Source: CAYLOC01 sp964385195 (GTDB lineage Bacteria > Actinomycetota > Actinomycetes > Propionibacteriales > Nocardioidaceae). Taken from it: a stretch of DNA of 8,457 nt. The position numbers and the translations under genes are program-made. The stretch covers positions 1-8,457 of the forward strand of contig CAYLOC010000149.1 in assembly GCA_964385195.1 (NCBI GenBank), written 5' to 3'. The notes below the pieces were generated by a model. It saw only the letters and a program-made list of their open reading frames with translations. It did no database searches and had not been told where the DNA came from. Below, piece by piece: positions 1 to 5,568 of this stretch; the first letter of the stretch is position 1; every line of letters starts with the position of its first letter.

Positions 1-1274
1 TGGATCGTCGTACCGTCGAGGCCGGTACGGTCGCGGACTCCGGACAGTGCCATGGTCAGGTCGAGTTCGGCGATCAGGTTGCGGAGTACGTCGACCACGC
101 CTTGTTGGCCGTCCAGGGCGAGTCCGTACAGGTGCGGGCGGCCGACGGTGACCGCGTCCGCGCCGAGCGCAAGGGCTTTGAAGATGTCAGCGCCGCTGCG
201 GATCCCGCTGTCGAAGACGATCGTCGGTTCGGTGCCGACCGCGTCGCGGATCGCGACCATCGCGTCCAGTGCCCCGATGGCGCCGTCGACCTGCCGGCCG
301 CCGTGGTTGGAGACCATCAGCGCGTCGACCCCGAGATCCAGTGCGCGGCGCGCGTCGTCGGGGTGCAGCAGGCCCTTCAGTACGACGGGCAGGCGGGTCC
401 GGTCCCGCAACGTCGCCAGGTGATCCCAGTTGAGTGCGGGATTGGAGTACACATCCAGGAACGTCTCGACCGCGGCCCTGGGGACGGGCGACCGGAGGTT
501 GGCCCACAGTCTGCCTGGGTGGTGGCGGGTGACGGAGAGCAGCGAACGCAGCGCGCCGAGGGTGAGGTGATCGGGCTTCTTCGGCGGCCCCTGCTCGGCC
601 AGCCGTTCGCGCACCAGCTCGGTGAACCGAGGGTCCGAGGTGTACTGCGCGATACCCACACCCTGGCTGAACGGGAGGCTGCCGATGTTGAGGTCCCATG
701 GCCGCCACCCGAGCAGGGTCGTGTCCACGGTTACCACGACTGCTTGCGCACCATTGGCTTCGGCACGCCGCAGGAAGCTGTCCACCAGCGCCTCGTCGCG
801 GCTCCAGTACAACTGGAACCACCGCGGCGACTCTCCCATCGCCGACGCGGTCGTCTCCATCGGGCTTGAGCCCTGGCTGGACACGATGTAGGGGACGCCG
901 ACCTCGGCGGCGGCACGACCGATCAGCACGTCGGCGTCGGCGCGAACCAGGCCGGCGGCACCGACCGGTGCGAGCAGCAGCGGTACGTCCATCCGGGTGC
1001 CCAGGACGGTCGTGGACAGGTCCCGTTCGGAGACATCACGCAGCATCCGGGGCACGATCTGCCATCGGTCGAACGCCGCCCGGTTCGCGGCCATCGTCGC
1101 CCCGTCGCCCGCACCGCCGTACACGTAGGCCCAGGCGCGTCGCGACATCGCCTTGCGCGCCCGGCGTTCCAGCTCGGTGAAGTTCGTCGGGACCCTCGGT
1201 CGACGCCCGAGCACGCCCGATCGGTAGACACTCTCCTGGCGTGCGCGCCCGAGCCCCGGGGTCTGCTGTGTCAT
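1..1274 (-). CDS. FMN-dependent 2-hydroxy-acid oxidase, lactate 2-monooxygenase type (C-terminus cut by window edge)
   Basis: A 424-codon frame runs uninterrupted from ATG at 1274 off the left edge. The protein belongs to the FMN-dependent 2-hydroxy-acid dehydrogenase (glycolate oxidase/lactate oxidase) family, a cytoplasmic TIM barrel that oxidises L-2-hydroxy acids. Family active-site residues are all visible: Tyr50 (in AYVYGGAGD), FQLYW with Tyr156, TVDTTLLGWRPWDL with Arg191, Lys300 in VVLKG, the catalytic His324 and Arg327 in SNHGGRQ, and the FMN-phosphate loop DSGIRSGAD at 355-363. The GWRPxDL stretch and the long insert before LPVVLKG resemble mycobacterial lactate 2-monooxygenase more than glycolate oxidase, but substrate and product (pyruvate plus H2O2, or acetate plus CO2) cannot be decided from sequence. 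It ends in LDLTMALSGVRD..., so probably only about ten residues are missing. There is no Shine-Dalgarno before the ATG, and a -10-like box is placed for leaderless initiation. Confidence 0.9.
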   Translation of the reverse strand, partial: MTQQTPGLGRARQESVYRSGVLGRRPRVPTNFTELERRARKAMSRRAWAYVYGGAGDGATMAANRAAFDRWQIVPRMLRDVSERDLSTTVLGTRMDVPLLLAPVGAAGLVRADADVLIGRAAAEVGVPYIVSSQGSSPMETTASAMGESPRWFQLYWSRDEALVDSFLRRAEANGAQAVVVTVDTTLLGWRPWDLNIGSLPFSQGVGIAQYTSDPRFTELVRERLAEQGPPKKPDHLTLGALRSLLSVTRHHPGRLWANLRSPVPRAAVETFLDVYSNPALNWDHLATLRDRTRLPVVLKGLLHPDDARRALDLGVDALMVSNHGGRQVDGAIGALDAMVAIRDAVGTEPTIVFDSGIRSGADIFKALALGADAVTVGRPHLYGLALDGQQGVVDVLRNLIAELDLTMALSGVRDRTGLDGTTI

Positions 1275-1281
1275 ACCCGCG

Positions 1282-1287
1282 ATCGTA
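1282..1287 (-). promoter_or_regulatory. Probable -10 box (TACGAT) for a leaderless hydroxy-acid oxidase mRNA
   Basis: On the minus strand TACGAT lies seven bases before the ATG at 1274. It fits the actinobacterial TAnnnT -10 pattern and would place the transcription start on or next to the A of the start codon. No Shine-Dalgarno sequence precedes that ATG, which agrees with leaderless translation. I see no convincing -35 box. This is a motif-based inference. Confidence 0.4.
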
Positions 1288-1333
1288 GGCAGGACACGGG
1301 CGACCCGCTGGTCGGCTCCCGGTCTCTGCGAAG

Positions 1334-1433
1334 NNNNNNNNNNNNNNNNNNNNNNNNNNNNNNNNNNNNNNNNNNNNNNNNNNNNNNNNNNNNNNNNNNN
1401 NNNNNNNNNNNNNNNNNNNNNNNNNNNNNNNNN
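1334..1433. other. Assembly gap (100 N)
   Basis: One hundred consecutive N. A round 100 is the usual placeholder for a scaffold join of unknown length, so the true distance and sequence between the oxidase and the methyltransferase are unknown. The divergent arrangement of the two genes and the promoter of the methyltransferase cannot be judged from this assembly. Confidence 0.97.
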
Positions 1434-2030
1434 GTGACGGAGTTCGAGTGGCGGCCGGACACCTTCCTGGCAGTGATGCATGCGGAGATCGCCGACTACG
1501 ACGGTCTCCAGGGTTCCCTGGTCGACGCCAGCCGCGATCTCGACGTACGCCGGGTGCTGGACCTGGGCTGCGGGAGCGGCGAGACCGCGCGCCGCGTTCT
1601 TGCCGCCCATCCCGAAGCGGAACTGGTCGGGCTTGACGCCAGTGCCGACATGCTCGCTGCGGCGGCGTCGGGCATCGACCCGGCGGCTACCACTTGGCTT
1701 CGGCAGCGCCTGGAGGACCCACTGCCCGACGGTCCGTACGATCTCGTTGTCTCCGCCCTCGCCGTACACCACCTGCCGGGTCCGGCCAAGGCCGCGCTCT
1801 TCGGTCGCGTCGCGCAGGTGCTCGCTCCCGGCGGTCGGTTCGTGCTCGCCGATCTCGTCGTGCCGGAGGATCCCGCGGACTCCTTCACGTTCATCGACTG
1901 GGTGGAGGACGTCCCCAGTACCGCAGCGGAGCAACTGTCGTGGCTGGGTGAGGCGGGGCTCTCGGCCCGGGTGAGCTGGCGCTGCAAGGACCTGGCGACC
2001 CTTGTCGCCGACCGCCACCACGGGGAGTGA
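1434..2030 (+). CDS. Class I SAM-dependent methyltransferase (start at contig edge, possibly 5'-partial)
   Basis: The frame encodes 198 residues with a Rossmann methyltransferase fold. Motif I is LDLGCGSG at 42-49, which binds S-adenosylmethionine. An acidic residue after strand 2 (Asp68 in VGLDAS) would hold the SAM ribose. PYDLVVSALAVHHL at 101-114 and LAPGGRFVLADLV at 130-142 are the later core motifs. It looks like the ubiE/Methyltransf_25 group of small-molecule methyltransferases; the acceptor is unknown. The first codon, GTG, is the very first base after the N run, so neither a ribosome binding site nor an upstream start can be seen. The N-terminus (MTEFEWRPDTFLAVM...) does look like a natural start for such proteins, so the gene may be complete. 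The short C-terminal half compared with larger family members suggests a minimal enzyme. It ends 134 bases before the racemase gene and is probably a separate unit. Confidence 0.82.
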   Translation: MTEFEWRPDTFLAVMHAEIADYDGLQGSLVDASRDLDVRRVLDLGCGSGETARRVLAAHPEAELVGLDASADMLAAAASGIDPAATTWLRQRLEDPLPDGPYDLVVSALAVHHLPGPAKAALFGRVAQVLAPGGRFVLADLVVPEDPADSFTFIDWVEDVPSTAAEQLSWLGEAGLSARVSWRCKDLATLVADRHHGE

Positions 2031-2080
2031 CGGCGAGGGTGTCCCGCCTCAACCGGGGGTAGGCGAGGCAGACTCACCGT

Positions 2081-2090
2081 TGGCGCGCCA
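2081..2090. repeat. 10-bp perfect palindrome TGGCGCGCCA
   Basis: A perfect ten-base palindrome directly abuts the left arm of the inverted repeat that begins at 2091. It lies 75 bases before the racemase start. It may be a protein-binding site or chance in GC-rich DNA; nothing in the window repeats it. Confidence 0.35.
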
Positions 2091-2136
2091 CGTTTGCCTT
2101 GTAAACGGTGCGCCCGCCCCGTCAACAAGGCAAACG
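2091..2136. repeat. 12-bp perfect inverted repeat: terminator-like hairpin or operator
   Basis: The arms CGTTTGCCTTGT (2091-2102) and ACAAGGCAAACG (2125-2136) are exact reverse complements separated by 22 bases. The loop can pair further (ACGG at 2105-2108 with CCGT at 2119-2122). It lies 60 bases after the methyltransferase stop with no T run behind it, so it could be a non-canonical actinobacterial terminator. The right arm overlaps the expected -35 region of the racemase promoter, so a regulatory site is equally possible. Near the right arm, GTCAACAA (2121-2128) matches eight bases of the 7159-7170 palindrome. Confidence 0.55.
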
Positions 2137-2150
2137 CCAGGAGCGTCGGG

Positions 2151-2156
2151 TAGGAT
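2151..2156 (+). promoter_or_regulatory. Probable -10 box (TAGGAT) of the racemase-gntR operon
   Basis: TAGGAT matches the TAnnnT -10 pattern and ends eight bases before the ATG at 2165, so transcription should start at or within two bases of the start codon. No ribosome binding site is suitably spaced: the nearest AGGAG, at 2138-2142, is over 20 bases away. This points to a leaderless mRNA. A good -35 hexamer is not seen at 17 bases upstream. The last two bases of the box overlap the ATTGTCGACAAT palindrome. Confidence 0.45.
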
Positions 2157-2166
2157 TGTCGACAAT
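2155..2166. promoter_or_regulatory. Putative GntR-family operator ATTGTCGACAAT (racemase-gntR operon)
   Basis: A perfect 12-base palindrome covers the end of the -10 box, the predicted transcription start and the first two bases of the ATG at 2165. The core TTGTnnACAA is the same as in the well-known operator of Bacillus subtilis GntR (ATACTTGTATACAAGTAT). The window encodes a GntR/FCD protein as the second gene of this operon, and a near-identical palindrome lies at the aminotransferase promoter. Binding here would block RNA polymerase, giving autorepression. Assignment to this regulator is inference. Confidence 0.6.
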
Positions 2167-2929
2167 GGACCACAGCGACGATGCCGCACCGCCTCCGACT
2201 GTCGGGCTCCTCTACCCCGGTTACAGCGCGGAGGACGACTTCCCTGCCCTGGAGAAGCGGCTCGGCGGCGTACTCCGACTTCCGCTGGTGCACACCTCGG
2301 TCGGCGAGGACGCGCACCGGGTCGACGCGCTGCTTGACCTCGGATCCACCGACCGGCTCGCCGAGGGCGCCGAGCGGCTCCTGCCCGAGCAACCGGACTC
2401 GGTGATGTGGGCGTGCACCTCGGGGAGTTTCGTGTTCGGCTGGGACGGCGCCCACCAGCAGGTCGCCGACCTCCAGCAGGCCGTGGGGTTGCCGGTGTCG
2501 TCGACATCGCTGGCGTTCGCCCATGCCTGCCAGGCGCTGGAACTGAGCCGGGTGGTGGTGTCGGCGTCGTACCCGCAGGACGTGGCGGAGCGGTTCGTGG
2601 AGTTCCTCGGGCATGCGGGAGTCGAGGTGCTGGATCTGCGCAGCCACGGGATCATCACGGCCGCCGAGGTGGGCACCCTCGGTGAGCAGGAGGTGGCCAC
2701 TCTGGTCCGCTCCAGCGACCGCAGCGACGCCGAAGCGATCCTGGTCCCGGACACGGCCATGCACTCCTTGGCGTGGATCGACACGCTGGAGGAGGCGGTG
2801 GGCAAACCGGTGCTCACCGCCAACCAGGTGACCATCTGGGAGGGCCTGCGGTTGCTCGACCGCCCTCGCCGGTACGCCGGGCTGGGCACGTTGTTCCGCG
2901 ATCGCCGTACCGTGGGCGTGTCACCGTGA
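2165..2929 (+). CDS. Asp/Glu racemase superfamily protein, maleate isomerase/arylmalonate decarboxylase-like
   Basis: A 254-residue protein, the usual size for this superfamily. These enzymes use one or two active-site cysteines to isomerise, racemise or decarboxylate small dicarboxylic acids in the cytoplasm. Visible features are the N-terminal GLLYPGYSAEDD (14-25), the first active-site loop WACTSGSF with Cys84, and the C-terminal half ILVPDTAMHSLAWIDTLE with GKPVLTANQVTIWEGLRL. The tail AGLGTLF resembles the end of arylmalonate decarboxylase (GYGRLF). The position of the second catalytic Cys appears to hold Asp196, so the enzyme seems to have one active-site Cys only, at the opposite place from arylmalonate decarboxylase. 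Ectoine-utilisation EutA belongs to the same superfamily, but no ectoine genes are visible here. The ATG at 2165 is chosen because the conserved fold starts soon after it and a -10 box fits leaderless initiation; an in-frame GTG at 2108 lies inside the inverted repeat. The stop overlaps the gntR start by four bases (GTGA), so the two are translationally coupled. Confidence 0.85.
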   Translation: MDHSDDAAPPPTVGLLYPGYSAEDDFPALEKRLGGVLRLPLVHTSVGEDAHRVDALLDLGSTDRLAEGAERLLPEQPDSVMWACTSGSFVFGWDGAHQQVADLQQAVGLPVSSTSLAFAHACQALELSRVVVSASYPQDVAERFVEFLGHAGVEVLDLRSHGIITAAEVGTLGEQEVATLVRSSDRSDAEAILVPDTAMHSLAWIDTLEEAVGKPVLTANQVTIWEGLRLLDRPRRYAGLGTLFRDRRTVGVSP

Positions 2930-3597
2930 GCCCGGAGGTCCTGGAACCGCTGGAGCGCAAGTCGACACCGGGGATCATCGCCGACAAGCTCCGCCAGGCC
3001 ATCCGGTACGGCGAGCTCGTCGCCGGCCAGCAACTCGGGGAAGCGGACCTGGCCCGCCGGCTGGGGGTGAGCCGGGGCCCGTTACGCGAAGGGATGCAGC
3101 GGCTTACCCAGGAGGGGCTGTTGCACGCGATCCCCAACCGCGGCGTGTTCGTCGTCGAGCTCACCGCCGAGGACATCCGCGACATCTACCTCGCCCGCAC
3201 CGCGATCGAGCGCGCGGCCGCCGCCGCGATCTGCCGCCACGACCCCCAACGCGCGTCCGAGGAGCTGCTCGCGGTCAACGAGCAGATGGCCGAAGGCGCC
3301 GACGCCCACGACCCCGCCGCCGTCGGGCAGGCCGACATTGCCTTCCACGACCGGCTGGTCTCCCTCGCCGACAGCTTCCGGCTGTCGCGGATGCACCAGA
3401 CGCTGCTCACCGAGACCACCATGTGCATCAACGCCCTCGGCGGGTCCTACCCCGTGCCCGACCAGCGGGTACCCGAGCACCGCAAGATCGCTGAGGCGTT
3501 CGGCGCCGATAACCCTGACCGTGCCGGGACCGTCGACGCGCTCCTCGTCGCACACATGGAGGACGCCGTACAGCGCCTCACCGACCTCTTCCCCTAA
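2926..3597 (+). CDS. GntR family transcriptional regulator, FadR/FCD subfamily
   Basis: A 223-residue regulator of typical FCD length. The N-terminal winged helix-turn-helix occupies about 12-75, with LGEADLARRLGVSRGPLREGMQRLTQEGLL and the wing ending NRGVFVVEL. The C-terminal FCD ligand-binding domain follows. Its usual metal-binding residues are visible: Asp and His in ADIAFHDRL, His in VPEHRKI, and His in AHMEDA near the end. FCD proteins typically sense small carboxylates or amino-acid catabolites and repress nearby catabolic genes. The start is GTG at 2926, overlapping the racemase TGA by four bases; no in-frame alternative fits better. It is the probable ligand of the ATTGTnnACAAT palindromes at 2155 and 7159. 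The effector is unknown, probably an intermediate of the pathway served by the neighbouring enzymes. A strong hairpin follows immediately after its TAA. Confidence 0.92.
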   Translation: MSPEVLEPLERKSTPGIIADKLRQAIRYGELVAGQQLGEADLARRLGVSRGPLREGMQRLTQEGLLHAIPNRGVFVVELTAEDIRDIYLARTAIERAAAAAICRHDPQRASEELLAVNEQMAEGADAHDPAAVGQADIAFHDRLVSLADSFRLSRMHQTLLTETTMCINALGGSYPVPDQRVPEHRKIAEAFGADNPDRAGTVDALLVAHMEDAVQRLTDLFP

Positions 3598-3653
3598 CCC
3601 GACTTGTCAGAAGCTGGACACGCCATGACGTGCTCGGCTTCTGACAAGTCGGG
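3598..3653. terminator. Large bidirectional hairpin with 17-bp perfect arms between convergent genes
   Basis: CCCGACTTGTCAGAAGC (3598-3614) is the exact reverse complement of GCTTCTGACAAGTCGGG (3637-3653). Inside, two G-T pairs, one G-C pair and a CACG/CGTG stem (3619-3622 with 3629-3632) continue the pairing to a six-base loop. The left arm begins on the base after the gntR stop codon, and the GH15 stop is 17 bases beyond the right arm. Position between two converging genes makes a shared terminator the natural reading. No T run follows on either strand; a G-rich run follows on plus, so the GH15 transcript reads C-rich before the hairpin. Confidence 0.8.
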
Positions 3654-3669
3654 GGAGGGGAGGGGAGCG

Positions 3670-5532
3670 TCAGGTGGCGCGGATGACGTGCATGACCGCG
3701 TTGATCAGGGCCAGATGGGTGAACGCCTGGGGGAAGTTGCCCAGGTGGTCACCGGTACGCGGGTCGATCTCCTCGGCGTACAGCTCCAGCGGCCCGGCGA
3801 ACGACAGTAGCTTCGCGCACAACTCGCGGGCGCGGTCGACCTCCCCGATTTCGCAGAACGCGGAGACCAGCCAGAACGAGCAGATCGTGAACGTGCCCTC
3901 GTCACCGGAGAAGCCGTCGTCGGTCTCCTCCGGCCGGTACCGCAGCACCAGCCCGTCCTCGGTCAGCTCGTCAGCGATCGCGTGCACGGTGTTGACGATG
4001 CGAGGGTCGTCCTCCGGCAGGAACCGCACCAGCGGCGCGAGCAGCAACGACGCATCGAGTGCGGAGGACCCGTACGCCTGGGTGAACACGCCGCGCGCGT
4101 CCACCCCGTGCTGCAGCACGTCCTCCTTGATCTCCTCGGCCGCCTTCGCCCACTCGGCCGCTGCGGAGTCCTGCCCGATCATCGACGCCAGCCGGCTGCC
4201 CCGGTCTGCCGCCACCCAGCACATGATCTTCGACATGGTGAAGTGCTGCGGGTCGCCTCGCACCTCCCAGATGCCGCGATCCGGCTCCCGCCAGTGCTTC
4301 AACGCGGCGTCGACCTGCTTGCCGAGGATGGGCCAGATCCTGCTGTCGAGGTGGTTCGCGGCCTTGGAGTGCAGATACACCGAGTCCAGCAGCGCACCCC
4401 AGGCGTCGTGCTGCTCCTGGGAGTGGGCCGCGTTCCCGATCCGCACCGGCCGGGATCCCGCGTACCCACGAAGATGGTCCAGCGTCGACTCCGGAAGCTC
4501 GGCCTCACCGCCGATCCCGTACATGATCTGCAGGTCGTCATCGCGCTCTGCGACGTCGGCGATGAAGGAGAAGAAGTCGACCGCCTCCCAGTCGAAGCCG
4601 AGCGTGTACATCCCCCACAGCGCGAACGTGGCGTCACGGATCCAGGTGTAGCGGTAGTCGTAGTTCCGCTCGCCCCCGACGGTCTCTGGCAGCGAGGTCG
4701 TCGCGGCGGCGGCGATCGCCCCCGACGGGGCGTAGGTCAGTCCCTTCAGCGTCAGCGCGCTGCGCTGCAGGTAGGTGCGCCAGGGGTGGTCGGGGAAGTG
4801 GCCGCGGGCCAGCCAGTGCTGCCAGTGGTGTGCGGTCCAGACCAGCTTGCGGTAGGCGTCGTCGTAGGTCAGCGGCGGCTCTTTGTGGCCCCAGGACAGC
4901 GCGACGTAGCGCACGTCGCCCTCCTTGAGCAGGGTCCGCGCGGTCGCCTGACCCCCTTCGAAACCGAGCCGCAGATCCGTCGTGAGCCGCAGTGTTAGCT
5001 CTGGGTCGGCGATCTCGGCGACTCCTTGGTGGTACAGCATGTCGGTGTAGGACCACTCCAGCTGCTGGGTGCCATAACCGGGCACCGGCTCGCACTCAAC
5101 GACGGTCTGCACCTCGCCGGAGACACAACGGATCGTGCGCAGCAGCGTGTGCTCGGCCTCGTAGTCGGTCGGGGTCCGGTGGTAGTACGACGACAGGTGG
5201 TCCTCATGCCGCCACGGCCCGATCAGCAGAACATCCCGGACGATGATCCACCCCGTCGCCGTACCCCAGCTCGTCTCCAGGATCATCGTGCCCGGCAGGT
5301 ACCTCCGGGCACTGGGTACGTCGATGTCGGTCGGTGAGATCCGGAACCGGCCGGCGTGCTGGTCCAGCAGCGAACCGAACACGCTGGGAGAATCCATCCG
5401 GGGCAGACACATCCACTCCACGGTGCCGCTGGGGCTGACCAGCGCCGTCGTCTCCCCGTCGGAGAGGAATCCGTAGTCGGCGATCGGGGTCCTGTCGGGC
5501 GCCCCCGGGCCGGTCGACGTCATCACCGCCAT
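3670..5532 (-). CDS. Glycoside hydrolase family 15 protein, probable trehalase
   Basis: A 620-residue protein of the GH15 glucoamylase/trehalase type. The N-terminal beta-sandwich domain begins IADYGFLSDGETTALVSPSGTVEWMCLPRMDSPSVFGSLLD (17-57), typical of bacterial and archaeal GH15. The (alpha/alpha)6 catalytic barrel follows with GERNYDYRYTWIRDA (287-301), RGIWEVRG holding the likely general acid Glu423, and LYAEEIDPRTGDHLGNFPQAF with the likely general base Glu587 or Glu588. The spacing between these acids, about 164 residues, fits GH15 trehalases. Mycobacterial and other actinobacterial homologues hydrolyse trehalose to glucose, but glucoamylase or a related alpha-glucosidase activity cannot be ruled out. 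There is no signal peptide, so it is cytoplasmic. The ATG at 5532 is preferred over the one at 5523 because GGAGG at 5540-5544 is seven bases away. It lies 36 bases downstream of the dehydrogenase stop on the same strand, so co-transcription is likely. Confidence 0.9.
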   Translation of the reverse strand: MAVMTSTGPGAPDRTPIADYGFLSDGETTALVSPSGTVEWMCLPRMDSPSVFGSLLDQHAGRFRISPTDIDVPSARRYLPGTMILETSWGTATGWIIVRDVLLIGPWRHEDHLSSYYHRTPTDYEAEHTLLRTIRCVSGEVQTVVECEPVPGYGTQQLEWSYTDMLYHQGVAEIADPELTLRLTTDLRLGFEGGQATARTLLKEGDVRYVALSWGHKEPPLTYDDAYRKLVWTAHHWQHWLARGHFPDHPWRTYLQRSALTLKGLTYAPSGAIAAAATTSLPETVGGERNYDYRYTWIRDATFALWGMYTLGFDWEAVDFFSFIADVAERDDDLQIMYGIGGEAELPESTLDHLRGYAGSRPVRIGNAAHSQEQHDAWGALLDSVYLHSKAANHLDSRIWPILGKQVDAALKHWREPDRGIWEVRGDPQHFTMSKIMCWVAADRGSRLASMIGQDSAAAEWAKAAEEIKEDVLQHGVDARGVFTQAYGSSALDASLLLAPLVRFLPEDDPRIVNTVHAIADELTEDGLVLRYRPEETDDGFSGDEGTFTICSFWLVSAFCEIGEVDRARELCAKLLSFAGPLELYAEEIDPRTGDHLGNFPQAFTHLALINAVMHVIRAT

Positions 5533-5539
5533 GGCGGTA

Positions 5540-5544
5540 CCTCC
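5540..5544 (-). promoter_or_regulatory. Ribosome binding site GGAGG deciding the GH15 start
   Basis: On the minus strand GGAGG lies seven bases before the ATG at 5532 and 16 bases before the second in-frame ATG at 5523. It therefore favours the longer product, beginning MAVMTS. Confidence 0.7.
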
Positions 5545-5568
5545 GTGTCGGTTACGTCCGCATCGGGT

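Noticed and set aside
102..869. A 255-codon plus-strand frame and several shorter ones in the first 1.2 kb
   Set aside because: The minus-strand oxidase covers this region with every active-site residue in place; these are antisense or out-of-frame shadows.
1271..1462. A minus-strand frame running through the N block
   Set aside because: It is open only because N codons contain no stops; there is no sequence evidence for a gene.
2108..2164. In-frame upstream GTG start for the racemase gene
   Set aside because: It would begin inside the loop of the inverted repeat and add 19 basic residues (MRPPRQQGKRQERR...) not expected for the family, and it would put the -10 box and operator inside the gene.
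1496..2764. A 422-codon minus-strand frame
   Set aside because: It spans the methyltransferase, the palindromic intergenic region and the racemase on the opposite strand, and its translation is low-complexity Arg/Ser/Gly/Ala-rich with no motif.
3598..3653. 17-bp inverted repeat as the ends of a miniature transposable element
   Set aside because: There is no target-site duplication (flanks CCCTAA and GGAGGG differ), no internal sequence beyond 22 bases, and its position between convergent stops is explained by termination.
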